From Gammaproteobacteria bacterium UBA7310 (lineage in GTDB: Bacteria > Pseudomonadota > Gammaproteobacteria > Pseudomonadales > Ketobacteraceae), in contig DKQK01000057.1 in NCBI GenBank assembly GCA_002471665.1, positions 1 to 64,000 on the forward strand: a stretch of 64,000 nucleotides of DNA, written 5' to 3'. A program made the translations under genes and the position numbers. The notes beneath the pieces are model-generated. The model was not told the origin of the DNA, searched no databases, and saw only the letters and a list, made by a program, of their open reading frames with translations. Position 1 is the stretch's first letter, and each line of letters opens with the position of its first letter. Positions 36,404 to 44,831 of this stretch are shown in pieces.

Positions 36404-37726
36404 TCAGGTTGCGGCCACGTTGACCTGAAAACAGGAGCCTTCACCCGGCTGGCTGCTGACGCTGATCTCCCACTCCAGTTCCTGACAGACTTTCTGCACG
36501 ATGGCCAGGCCCAGACCAAAGCCTTTCTCCCGGCGATGATCAATGCGGTAGAAAGGATCAAAAATGCGCGCCAGTTTATCCTCTTCAATCCCCATGCCCG
36601 TGTCTTTGACACTGAAACCTTCGGCATCAATGATGACTTCAACCCGCCCCCTATCCGTGTAGGCCAGCGCGTTTTTCAACAGGTTGGTGAGCAGGATGCG
36701 AATCAATTTGGGGGATCCGCTGAGTGAAAGAAAACCGTTGTTGATCACATCCAGGTGCACATCCGGATTGGGTTGGGTTTCCCGCAGTTGCTCTACTACC
36801 AGTTCCGCCAGATCGTTAAACAGCAACGGCTCATGATGCACGCTTTGATGGGATTCCCGGGCCAGCTCCAGCAGAGCATCCAGCAGGGATTCCATGTCCG
36901 TCACGGTGTTGTCGATGCGTTTCACCTGGCGCTTGCTGCGTTCGCTGAGCTGCTCCTGTTGCAGGTTGGCAACCGAACCCTTGATCACGCTCAGCGGGGT
37001 TCGTAGTTCGTGACTGGCATAGCGCGTGAAGTTGCGTTCACGCTCAACAAAGTCATCCATGCGGGTGATGAATGAATCGATGGCATCCACCAACACGAAG
37101 GTTTCTTCCTCGGCAGTCGTGCGCAGATCCGATAAATCCAGCCTGGTTGTCCGCGATGGTTCCAGCTCATGTTGTTCAACGCGACGTGCCAGGTGCATGA
37201 TGGGAGAGACGGCTTTTTTGGCCTGGCTGTAGGTGAAATACGCCAGCCCGTACAGTACCAGCAGCACCAGCGTGAGCGGTACGATACCGAAGAAGAAGGA
37301 AAGCCGGCTCACCTGCTTTTCGTTGAAGATCAGGTACAGGGTGTCAGCCCCGCGCTGGGAGACGTGCACAATGGGTTTGCTGCTGTTGACCTCCACCCGG
37401 GACATTCCCTGGGGCAAACCGATCAGCCAGCCCGGCAGATTGCGGGTATCGCCGGACACAGACAGGTATCCCTGCAGGTTGAGGGAATCCGGCAGTGAGG
37501 CCCGCGGATTTTTCTGGTGGCGCTGCCAGAAGTAATCCGCCTCCCCCTCCAGGGCCTGGTTAACCAGAAATTCTTCCGTAATCAGGGCGGCCGCCAGCAC
37601 CCCGAACACGGTGACGGTACTGATCAACAGAATCTGGATGAAATAGATTTTCAGCAGTTTTCTGCTGATGCCGGTACGTTGCAAGGGCGTTCCCTGAAAG
37701 AGGTGAATGACGTAAGCGTAGTTCAT
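36404..37726 (-). CDS. sensor histidine kinase
   Basis: The probable start at 37726 (MNYAYVIHLFQGTP) gives about 440 residues. There is a first membrane segment (IQILLISTVTVFGVLAAALI), a periplasmic sensor region (about 75-150), a second membrane segment (FFGIVPLTLVLLVLYGLAYF), a HAMP-like linker, and the dimerisation helix RYASHELRTPLSVIKG with the phospho-accepting histidine. The ATPase domain has LLTNLLKNALAYTD (N box), VKDTGMGIEEDKLARIFDPF (G1/F) and GFGLGLAIVQKV (G2). It is convergent with the response regulator and likely its partner. Confidence 0.92.
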   Translation of the reverse strand: MNYAYVIHLFQGTPLQRTGISRKLLKIYFIQILLISTVTVFGVLAAALITEEFLVNQALEGEADYFWQRHQKNPRASLPDSLNLQGYLSVSGDTRNLPGWLIGLPQGMSRVEVNSSKPIVHVSQRGADTLYLIFNEKQVSRLSFFFGIVPLTLVLLVLYGLAYFTYSQAKKAVSPIMHLARRVEQHELEPSRTTRLDLSDLRTTAEEETFVLVDAIDSFITRMDDFVERERNFTRYASHELRTPLSVIKGSVANLQQEQLSERSKRQVKRIDNTVTDMESLLDALLELARESHQSVHHEPLLFNDLAELVVEQLRETQPNPDVHLDVINNGFLSLSGSPKLIRILLTNLLKNALAYTDRGRVEVIIDAEGFSVKDTGMGIEEDKLARIFDPFYRIDHRREKGFGLGLAIVQKVCQELEWEISVSSQPGEGSCFQVNVAAT

Positions 37727-37879
37727 GGCATCACCATAGCGCCAGCGCTGTGAAAATTGTGTGAAGGTTTGGCCGGCCGCGGTTTCAGCGGTCAAGCCGC
37801 AGCCCTGGAAATTCGGTATCATGCGGGTTCTTTGTTATTAACCTGTTGTTGTTTATGTAGGATATTTATGAGGGAAACC

Positions 37880-38563
37880 ATGTCTTTATCACCGCAAACC
37901 CTGTCTTTGCAGGACGCCATCACCCAGCGCCGATCCGTGCGCGGCTATCTGGATAAGGAAGTGCCACCGGAAACCCTGGAGGCCATCTTCATCCTGGCCC
38001 AGCGGGCGCCTTCCAATTGCAACATCCAGCCGTGGAAGGTGTATGTGGCGTCCGGTGCATTAAAGGATCGAATCCGCGATCAAATGGTGGCAAAGGTGAT
38101 GCAGGGGGTGCCGTTTAACTCCGATTACGACTATCCGGAGACCTTTGATGGCGAGTACCGCAAGCGCCAGGTGGCCTGCGCCGTGGAACTGTATGGCAAT
38201 ATGGGCATCGAGCGCGGTGACAAGGAAGGCCGGGCTCGGGCGCACCTGCGAAACTTCCAGATGTTTGACGCGCCCCATGTGGTGTTCATCGGCATGGATC
38301 AAGCCTTCGGCGCCTCGGTGGCCATCGATGTGGGTATGTACATGCAGACCCTGATGCTGTCCATGACCGCCCATGGCGTCGGGTGTTGCCCCCAGGGCAC
38401 CATGCGTTATTATCCGGACATCGTGCGTGAGGCCTTTGCCATTGATGGTCACATTAATATTCTGTTGGGGATCAGCTTTGGATTTGAAGATCCTGCCGTG
38501 CCGGCCAACCAAACCTGGATCGATCGCGAGCCCATCGACAAACTGGTGACCTTTAAACGCTGA
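37880..38563 (+). CDS. nitroreductase-family flavoprotein
   Basis: The 227-residue protein is a FMN-dependent nitroreductase-fold enzyme. It has the N-terminal phosphate-binding stretch ITQRRSVRGYLDKEVP, APSNCNIQPWKVYV, and the C-terminal LLGISFGFEDPAVPAN. The ATG at 37880 is chosen because GAGGGAAACC precedes it. Substrates of such enzymes (nitroaromatics, quinones, enones) cannot be predicted. Its stop codon overlaps the ATG of the next gene (TGATG). Confidence 0.9.
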   Translation: MSLSPQTLSLQDAITQRRSVRGYLDKEVPPETLEAIFILAQRAPSNCNIQPWKVYVASGALKDRIRDQMVAKVMQGVPFNSDYDYPETFDGEYRKRQVACAVELYGNMGIERGDKEGRARAHLRNFQMFDAPHVVFIGMDQAFGASVAIDVGMYMQTLMLSMTAHGVGCCPQGTMRYYPDIVREAFAIDGHINILLGISFGFEDPAVPANQTWIDREPIDKLVTFKR

Positions 38564-39507
38564 TGCAAGCCCTGACCTATTCCCGTTTCGGCAGCGCTGA
38601 CTGCCTGCAACTGACAGAGCTGGACGCACCCCACCCCCGGGCCGGACAGGTGCTGGTGCAAGTGGCCGCCGCCGGGCTCAACCCCATTGATGTGAAGACC
38701 CGGGCCGGCAAAGGCTTTGTGGCGCAGCAATTGGGGCACCGTTTCCGGTTTGTGCCCGGCTATGATCTGGCCGGTACCCTGTTGCAGGGCAGCGATCGGT
38801 TGCCTGCCGGGGCAGCGGTTATCGGCATGGTGGGCTTTCCACTGGCCGCCGGTGCCTGCGCGCAGGTGTGTGCCGTGGACCCGCCCGCACTGGTGGCGGC
38901 CCCGGGCAACCTGCCTTTGGCAGAGGCAGCCGGCCTGCCCCTGGCAGGGCTCACCGCCTGGCAGGGGCTGTTTCAGCACGGCGCACTGCAGCCCGGTCAG
39001 CGCTTGCTGGTGCTGGCCGGTGCCGGTGGTGTCGGCCATTTGGCCGTGCAATTGGGGGTCTGGGCCGGGGCCAGCGTCGGGGCCACGGCCTCCGCCGGCA
39101 ACCATCCGTTTTTGTCCCGGCTGGGGGTGTCGCAGTGCATGGATTACCGTGTGCCCGGGCACCTGGCCGGGGCGGGGCAGTGGGATCTGATTCTGGATCT
39201 GGTGGGGGGAAATACCGGGCGTGATGCGCTACCGTACCTGGCCCCAACGGGCCTGATGCTCACCGTGCCCACCATCACCGCCGCAGAGCTGACGGCGGCG
39301 GGAGAGGCCCAGGGGAAACGGGTTCTGGGTTACACGGTACAACCCAACCGCGAACACCTACAGCAACTGGTGGCGCTGGTGGAAGCCGGTAGCCTGCGGT
39401 TGCACATCAGCCGCCGCTTTCCTCTGGATCAGGCTGCCGAGGCCCATCGCCTGCTGGAGTCGGGCCATGTGAACGGTAAAGTGATTTTAGAAATGCCGTT
39501 AGGTTAA
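38563..39507 (+). CDS. zinc-independent quinone oxidoreductase-type alcohol dehydrogenase
   Basis: The 314-residue protein belongs to the MDR superfamily quinone-oxidoreductase branch. The N-terminal GroES-like domain has VQVAAAGLNPIDVKTRAGKG and lacks zinc-ligand cysteines. The Rossmann NADPH site is LVLAGAGGVGHLAVQLGVWA (about 147-166). It ends in VNGKVILEM, typical of the family. Coupling to the upstream nitroreductase gene suggests a shared role in redox detoxification. Confidence 0.9.
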   Translation: MQALTYSRFGSADCLQLTELDAPHPRAGQVLVQVAAAGLNPIDVKTRAGKGFVAQQLGHRFRFVPGYDLAGTLLQGSDRLPAGAAVIGMVGFPLAAGACAQVCAVDPPALVAAPGNLPLAEAAGLPLAGLTAWQGLFQHGALQPGQRLLVLAGAGGVGHLAVQLGVWAGASVGATASAGNHPFLSRLGVSQCMDYRVPGHLAGAGQWDLILDLVGGNTGRDALPYLAPTGLMLTVPTITAAELTAAGEAQGKRVLGYTVQPNREHLQQLVALVEAGSLRLHISRRFPLDQAAEAHRLLESGHVNGKVILEMPLG

Positions 39508-39598
39508 GCTGAGGATGAGACAAGACGGAATCGTGGCCGCCGGTTTCGTGCGAAGACAAGCACCCGTATAATGGCCCTCCCAGATGTGAGAGGTTGCC

Positions 39599-40600
39599 AT
39601 GCCCGTTTCCGATTTTATTGCCCACCAGATTGACCGCGCCACCCCGGACCAGTCCGCCACCGTGCATTACCGCGATGACAGCATTGCATTGGATGATCAC
39701 GCCAGCCAGTTGCTGAACGAAATCAAACAGGCTTTCAGCACCAAAACCTCCAAGCGTTATGGCCAGTTCAATCCGGATCTGGGGGAAAACCCGGTACCGG
39801 CCTGGCTGCGGGATTTTCTCAAACAGCAAATGCCGTTTTCCACCTTAAGCAAAAAGCTCACCGAGCATTTTGTGGTGCTGCTGGAGCAGATGGAAGCCAC
39901 CTTTCAGGGCCACCTGCTGTTCTGGCAGGAAAACAACGCCGATGCGGAATGGTTGTACGTGGCCCACCTGCAACACCAGACGGGGCTGGTGATCAACAGT
40001 CATCTGGAGATTTCCGAAACCGTGTACGCGGATTTATCCCACATTGGTTTTTGTGCCCGGGTCAACCTGACCCATTGGGCTGATAACCTGTCGGAGAAAT
40101 TTCTTACCATTTCCAAAAATCGCGGCAATCGGGAACTGCTGGATCTGTTCAACCAATGGATTGGTTTTGCGGACACGGTAAATGTCACCGCCGATACCAA
40201 TGAATTTTTGAATATCGTGGAAGCCTACGCCGAGAACCTGCCGCAAGCAGAGAGCAAAGAGTATCGGGAAAAGGTGGTGGACTACTGCATTGAACAGGAT
40301 AAACAGGGTGAACCGGTGGTGTACAAAGAACTATCCTGTTATCTGGATGACGCCGAACCGGAGCGCTTCGAGCGCTTCGTGCAGGAGCAGCAGGAACAAC
40401 CGCGTGAAGATCTGATTCCGGATAAAAACCGCCTGCGCAAGTACGTGCGCTTCAGCGGCCGCAGCAAGGAGATGAGCCTGCAATTTGCCGCCTCCCTGTT
40501 AGGGGAGGAAGTGGAGTTCGACGCGGCCAATGAACGGTTGGTGATTAACAAGATCCCGAAATCACTGCTGGGGCAGTTGAAGAAACACCGGCAGGGGTAG
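39599..40600 (+). CDS. nucleoid-associated protein NdpA/YejK
   Basis: The 333-residue protein matches the 37-kDa nucleoid-associated protein family (YejK/NdpA). N-terminal residues include VSDFIAHQIDRATPDQSATV and later EIKQAFSTKTSKRYGQF. The C-terminal part has VVDYCIEQDKQGEPVVYKEL and YVRFSGRSKEMSLQFAASLL. It marks the left edge of conserved backbone before the AT-rich island. Confidence 0.93.
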   Translation: MPVSDFIAHQIDRATPDQSATVHYRDDSIALDDHASQLLNEIKQAFSTKTSKRYGQFNPDLGENPVPAWLRDFLKQQMPFSTLSKKLTEHFVVLLEQMEATFQGHLLFWQENNADAEWLYVAHLQHQTGLVINSHLEISETVYADLSHIGFCARVNLTHWADNLSEKFLTISKNRGNRELLDLFNQWIGFADTVNVTADTNEFLNIVEAYAENLPQAESKEYREKVVDYCIEQDKQGEPVVYKELSCYLDDAEPERFERFVQEQQEQPREDLIPDKNRLRKYVRFSGRSKEMSLQFAASLLGEEVEFDAANERLVINKIPKSLLGQLKKHRQG

Positions 40601-40673
40601 GGCTTCTATAACAGTCTTTACTTTTTAAATGCATTTGAATTAATGCAGCCATGGTAAAAGCAACGGAGTTATA

Positions 40674-41171
40674 TTGGCTAAGATTCTAATATTTGGAAAC
40701 TCCGGTTCCGGAAAATCCACATTAGCCAAACACCTTTCAGAAAAAGAAGGTTTGGGTCATTTGGATTTGGACGTTTTGGCGTGGCTGCCAACATCGCCAC
40801 CGCAAAGAATGCCCATTGAAGAATCCCGGGCCAAGATAGAAGCCTTTCTAAAGGATAATAAGAGCTGGGTGATTGAGGGATGTTATACGGATCTACTGGA
40901 GCTTCTGGCGCATGAGGCTTCGGAAATAATATTTATGGATCTTAGTATCGAGCAATGCATCAATAACGCGAAGAGTCGTCCATGGGAGCCACATAAGTAC
41001 GAATCTAAAGAGGCTCAAGATGCAAACCTTGAAATGCTCATAAACTGGATTAAGGATTATAAGACCAGATCAGATCCGTTCTCGTATGGGGCGCACCTTC
41101 GGTTTTATGAGTCTTTTCAAGGCGAAAAAATGGTGTATGTCGAGAACGTAGAACATAAGTTATTTCATTGA
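40674..41171 (+). CDS. P-loop adenylate-kinase/topology-modulation-like protein
   Basis: The 165-residue protein starts at TTG and opens with a Walker A loop, ILIFGNSGSGKSTLAKHLSE (about 3-22), followed by LDLDVLAWLP. This resembles the small adenylate-kinase-like or DNA-topology-modulation FlaR-type P-loop proteins. Later residues include SWVIEGCYTDLLELL and IIFMDLSIEQCINNAKSRPW. The substrate is unknown. It is the first AT-rich gene of the island and overlaps the convergent cysE by seven bases. Confidence 0.8.
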   Translation: MAKILIFGNSGSGKSTLAKHLSEKEGLGHLDLDVLAWLPTSPPQRMPIEESRAKIEAFLKDNKSWVIEGCYTDLLELLAHEASEIIFMDLSIEQCINNAKSRPWEPHKYESKEAQDANLEMLINWIKDYKTRSDPFSYGAHLRFYESFQGEKMVYVENVEHKLFH

Positions 41172-41893
41172 GTTTCTATGTCGCATTTAGCTGCTTTCTC
41201 TGTATTTGATGCAGGTATATTTAAGTTGGCGAGGGGGGTATTCTCTAGGCTACAGAGCCTGCTATTTATGGATGTCAGAGTCTCAGATATTGGGTCCATA
41301 GCGCCTTTTACATGGCCATATGCGTTGAATCCAGATTGAAAATCAAAAGTGCCGTCTATGCTGTGGGTATGCATCTTGCGAAACGAACGGCCAGGAATAC
41401 CTATAATCGTATCGTTGTTCTCCACGTCCTTGGTTATGACAGAATTTGACCCAATTTTAGCGCCATCTCCAACTTTAATGGGGCCGAGCACCTTAGCTCC
41501 AGCGCCAATCACAACATTGTTTCCAATAGTAGGGTGTCTTTTCTCTCTGTGCAAAGATGTTCCACCCAAGGTTACGCCATGATAAATGGTGACGTCATCA
41601 CCGATAATTGCCGTCTCACCTATAACAACACCCATTCCATGATCAATGAAAAATCTTCTGCCTATTCTAGCGGCAGGATGAATCTCAATGCCAGTAATTG
41701 ACCGCGTTACAGACGAAACGAAGCGGGCAATGACCTTTTTATCTTTGTGCCACAGGCGATTGCTTACTCTGTATGCCATTGCGGCCTGAATGCCGGGATA
41801 GTTCAATAACGCATCAACTACGCCCAGGGCAGCCGGATCTTTTTCAATCGCAGAGTTTATATCTTCACCGAATTTCTTAATCATATCAATCAT
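41165..41893 (-). CDS. cysE: serine O-acetyltransferase
   Basis: CysE acetylates L-serine with acetyl-CoA to O-acetylserine, the precursor of cysteine. The 242-residue protein has the N-terminal helical part (ALLNYPGIQAAMAYRVSNRL) and the left-handed beta-helix with IHPAARIGRRFFIDHGMGVV and GVTLGGTSLHREKRHPTIGN, including the catalytic DHG and H residues. A C-terminal hydrophobic tail (about 175-242) follows. It is divergent from the 13-gene run, and a perfect lux box lies 86 bases upstream of its start, so it could be quorum-regulated. With the PLP lyase and desulfurase it points to local sulfur-amino-acid supply. Confidence 0.92.
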   Translation of the reverse strand: MIDMIKKFGEDINSAIEKDPAALGVVDALLNYPGIQAAMAYRVSNRLWHKDKKVIARFVSSVTRSITGIEIHPAARIGRRFFIDHGMGVVIGETAIIGDDVTIYHGVTLGGTSLHREKRHPTIGNNVVIGAGAKVLGPIKVGDGAKIGSNSVITKDVENNDTIIGIPGRSFRKMHTHSIDGTFDFQSGFNAYGHVKGAMDPISETLTSINSRLCSLENTPLANLNIPASNTEKAAKCDIETQ

Positions 41894-41978
41894 TTTGCAT
41901 GTCCTATGCGCGTGCTCGGGTTCCGGCCAAAAGCAGGAATAACTGTAAGAAACTAAGTGGAAGTGATGGTGAAAATAA

Positions 41979-41998
41979 ACCTGTTATATCTAACAGGT
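41979..41998. promoter_or_regulatory. lux box (LuxR-type binding site) upstream of the 13-gene run
   Basis: ACCTGTTATATCTAACAGGT is a 20-base element with perfect 8-base arms (ACCTGTTA / TAACAGGT) around TATC. Its outer ACCTGT...ACAGGT equals the arms of the Vibrio fischeri lux box. Its centre (41988.5) is 34 bases from the centre of CATAAT (42020-42025), which places it at about -43 of the inferred rightward start. That is the usual position for LuxR activation. No comparable -10 is seen in the cysE direction. The 299-base gap 41894-42192 holds no gene. Confidence 0.85.
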
Positions 41999-42019
41999 GG
42001 TAGCCATATTACGGCTGGG

Positions 42020-42025
42020 CATAAT
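42020..42025 (+). promoter_or_regulatory. -10 element of the lux-box promoter
   Basis: CATAAT differs from TATAAT in one base. It lies about 22 bases after the lux box, with no -35 needed if LuxR substitutes for it. Transcription would start near 42032, leaving a leader of about 160 bases before the first gene at 42193. Confidence 0.55.
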
Positions 42026-42192
42026 GACTCTCGATAAGGCGCTTGGCGCCACCGCTGTAGAGGACTAAATTTCAGCTTTAAAAGTGATTAGGCCTAGAAA
42101 TCTAATCTGATGTACTAACTTAATCGCTGTCTGCGCTGTAGGAAGATTCAAGTATTTGGAATGCGTAAACTTAAGGATAAGTAAGATTTCAT

Positions 42193-42924
42193 ATGAGTGA
42201 ATTCGTTAGAAACTACTTGACGCAAAAATTCCCGTATAGGCACGCGCATCAATACACTTCGGTGAATGTTGACTATCCGCTATTGCGTCGCATTGCGCTA
42301 GCATACGAGAAATCACACCATAGTCCTGATGATGATGAGGTGATCGAGTCATACTTGGCGTTTAAGCAGGAAATTGTTGTGCAATTTGAATATATGCTTG
42401 CTGAAGGCATAAAAATAACGCCATGGCTTCCGTCAGGACAACCCTATAACAGTTCGAGAGATCTATTAAGACAGGTGGCGGAAAGTAATCGATTGCATGT
42501 ATTCCTAACTAAAAATGGCTACGGTGAACAGGAGCAATTGAGTGTATTGTCGCATCCGATGTTGGAAGAGACGGACTACGTCATCAATGGGCAACGACTC
42601 TGTTATAACGATGTTTTCAGGGCGGTGCATGACTATGTTGGACACTATCTATATCAGTTAGATTTCTCGGTGTTGGGAGAATGCCAAACAGCATTCAGGC
42701 ATATGGAAACACTATCTGAAGCCGCATCTAAGGCTGTTTTCTCTGAAACGGCAGGCCAGATTTGCTTTTTCTATTATGGATCTCATTTATACGACAGCGA
42801 ACTTTCATGCCCAAGTAAAGGTAATAGCGGCTACGTTCCATTGAGTTTAAGGCCGTATGCTGAACAGAAAGCCACTGTGTTGCCTGCTATCCTGCGGCAA
42901 CGATTTGCGAAGATGTTTAAGTAG
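42193..42924 (+). CDS. uncharacterised FRAVHDYxGH-family protein, first gene of the cluster
   Basis: The function of this 243-residue protein is unknown. The C-terminal half has a patterned set of polar residues: FRAVHDYVGHYLYQLDF (about 136-152), ECQTAFRHMETLSEAASKAV, FSETAGQICFFYYG and LRPYAEQKATVLP. I recall uncharacterised proteins of tailed phages with the same FRAVHDYFGH...TETRGQ...YAxQK pattern. Conserved His/Asp/Glu residues suggest a metal-dependent enzyme. The N-terminal half (about 1-120) has no motif I know. As the first gene after the lux-box promoter it is probably central to the pathway. The ribosome binding site AAGGA lies 14 bases upstream. Confidence 0.7.
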   Translation: MSEFVRNYLTQKFPYRHAHQYTSVNVDYPLLRRIALAYEKSHHSPDDDEVIESYLAFKQEIVVQFEYMLAEGIKITPWLPSGQPYNSSRDLLRQVAESNRLHVFLTKNGYGEQEQLSVLSHPMLEETDYVINGQRLCYNDVFRAVHDYVGHYLYQLDFSVLGECQTAFRHMETLSEAASKAVFSETAGQICFFYYGSHLYDSELSCPSKGNSGYVPLSLRPYAEQKATVLPAILRQRFAKMFK

Positions 42925-42956
42925 GTAAATGTTTAATTGTCAATGAGTGTGCATTC

Positions 42957-43883
42957 ATGGAAGACAAGATAATAAACCTAAAAAAGAAGCTGCTTGCGGG
43001 TATTCCGGTATTGATGGACGGGGGCACAGCAACTGAGCTGGAGCGTTGTGGAATACATATTTGTGATCCAGAGTGGACAGCTGTAGCTTTGCTTACCGAA
43101 CAAGGCAGAGATGCACTGTTAAAGGTTCATTGTGATTATGTAGAAGCAGGTGCAGACATAATTACTGCCAACACATTTAACGCAAACCCTTATTCAGTAT
43201 GTAACTTTGCTGATGGCAGAGATCTCGATTCAGCAGAGCTGGTCCGTGATTCAATTAATATCGCTAAAGAAGCGGTGGCGATGTGTAGACAGGGAAGGTC
43301 TGTTCTGATTGCTGGGTCTATTGGTCCTGTAGGTGATGCATATATTCCGGACTCCAGGCCTGATGAAAAAATTCTAAGAGAAGATCATGCGGCGATGGTT
43401 GACCATTTAGCTGCCGCAGGTGCCGACTTGATACTTGTTGAAACCATGAATAACTGGATGGAGATAGAAATAGTATCCAAGTATTGCCACGATCGAAGAA
43501 TTCCCTTCATGGTAAGTATTGTTTGTGGTGAAGATGGCTTGCTGTTGAACGGAGACAACTTTACTAAGCTAGCAGACTTGGTTGATAACTTTAGTCCACT
43601 AGCAATATGCGTAAACTGTTCGAGCCTAAACATTACGAAGTTAGCGTTAGATAGGCTTTCTCTCATAACTGATCTTCCGCTTGGTGCTTACCCTAATATT
43701 GAAGATCGTCTGAGTGACCGATCTCAATCTGATCCCAAGCTGGCTGTTACATCGTATCAGCTTTCTGAATTTATCAGAGAGAGCGTCAACAAGTTCAACC
43801 TCTCAATTATCGGGGGTTGCTGTGGAAGCACACCGGAACACATTCAAGCGCTTCGTAAGCTAATAGATGAGAACATAATATAA
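42957..43883 (+). CDS. homocysteine S-methyltransferase
   Basis: This 308-residue enzyme transfers a methyl group, usually from S-methylmethionine or SAM, to homocysteine to form methionine. It has the family start LMDGGTATELERCG and ITANTFNANPYSV. The zinc-binding cysteines lie in AICVNCSSLNI and IIGGCCGSTPEHIQAL (the GGCCG pair). Methionine synthase domains for folate or cobalamin are absent, so it is of the MmuM/Hmt type. Next to a methyltransferase and SAH hydrolase, it would complete a methyl cycle inside the cluster. Confidence 0.92.
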   Translation: MEDKIINLKKKLLAGIPVLMDGGTATELERCGIHICDPEWTAVALLTEQGRDALLKVHCDYVEAGADIITANTFNANPYSVCNFADGRDLDSAELVRDSINIAKEAVAMCRQGRSVLIAGSIGPVGDAYIPDSRPDEKILREDHAAMVDHLAAAGADLILVETMNNWMEIEIVSKYCHDRRIPFMVSIVCGEDGLLLNGDNFTKLADLVDNFSPLAICVNCSSLNITKLALDRLSLITDLPLGAYPNIEDRLSDRSQSDPKLAVTSYQLSEFIRESVNKFNLSIIGGCCGSTPEHIQALRKLIDENII

Positions 43884-43923
43884 AAAATCCCGGGTAGATC
43901 ACTGTGGATAGATGGGAGTTAGT

Positions 43924-44766
43924 ATGAGTATAAGCGAGCTAAAAAACATGCAACGAGAAACCTGGAATGGCTTGGCTCAACCCTGGTTTCGGTGGAATGA
44001 TTTATTTGAAGGTGGCGCTATTAGCGTTACTGAAAGGCTGATAGGTTTAAGTGAAATATGCAGATCGGATACCGTTTTGGATGTTGCATGTGGTCTTGGA
44101 GATACTTCATATTCAGTATCGAATACCTTATCGGCTGATGGGAGTGTCGTTGGAATAGATATCGCAGACACCATGATTGATATCTGCAAGGTTAGATTTC
44201 AAGATAGGCCGAATATAGAGTTTATATCAGGTGATGCTGAAAAGTATCTCAAATCTGATTGCTATGACGCCATTCTGAGTAGATTCGGATTAATGTTCTT
44301 CCCGGATACAGCTGCGATTCTATCTGAACTATACAAAGCCTTGAAACCGGGTAAAAAGTTGTGTTTCTCTGTCTGGGCAACACCAGAACATGTTCCATTG
44401 ATTTCCTTAACGTTCAGTGAGGTTGCGAAAGCGCTCGCTCTACCTGCTCCGCCAGCATCTAACCCAGGTCCATTTAAGCTTTCAAATAAATCTGAATTAG
44501 TTGCTGAACTGGAAAGAGCAGGATTTAAGGACGTCCTGATTCAGAAGATTAGCGTTCCTTTTGAGCTTGAATCAGCAGAAGAATATCTCAGCTACTCAAA
44601 AGATATCCTGCCAAAGAAAATATCTTCTTGTATTGATAGTGACTTGTCACCAAGCGAGAAAGAAGCTCTTTGGAAAAGAATATTAGCAAGGAGTAACGAG
44701 TATGTGCAGGAAGGTATAGTGAAAATGGATTGCAAAGCGTATTGCATCAGTGCGACAAAAATTTAG
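43924..44766 (+). CDS. class I SAM-dependent methyltransferase
   Basis: The 280-residue protein has the SAM-binding motif VLDVACGLGDTSYSVSNTL (about 48-66) followed by VVGIDIADTMID (acidic ribose-binding position) and DAILSRFGLMFFPD, in the UbiE/ubiquinone-methyltransferase-like group. The ATG at 43924 with GGGAG five bases upstream is preferred to the ATG at 43912. It is the only free methyltransferase of the run and therefore the likely user of the surrounding SAM-recycling enzymes. The substrate is unknown. Confidence 0.9.
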   Translation: MSISELKNMQRETWNGLAQPWFRWNDLFEGGAISVTERLIGLSEICRSDTVLDVACGLGDTSYSVSNTLSADGSVVGIDIADTMIDICKVRFQDRPNIEFISGDAEKYLKSDCYDAILSRFGLMFFPDTAAILSELYKALKPGKKLCFSVWATPEHVPLISLTFSEVAKALALPAPPASNPGPFKLSNKSELVAELERAGFKDVLIQKISVPFELESAEEYLSYSKDILPKKISSCIDSDLSPSEKEALWKRILARSNEYVQEGIVKMDCKAYCISATKI

Positions 44767-44831
44767 GTAGGTATAGCTGCTTGGTAAAATAGGCGCTAGT
44801 CAATTTGAAACTCGAAAAACAGGGAATAAAA

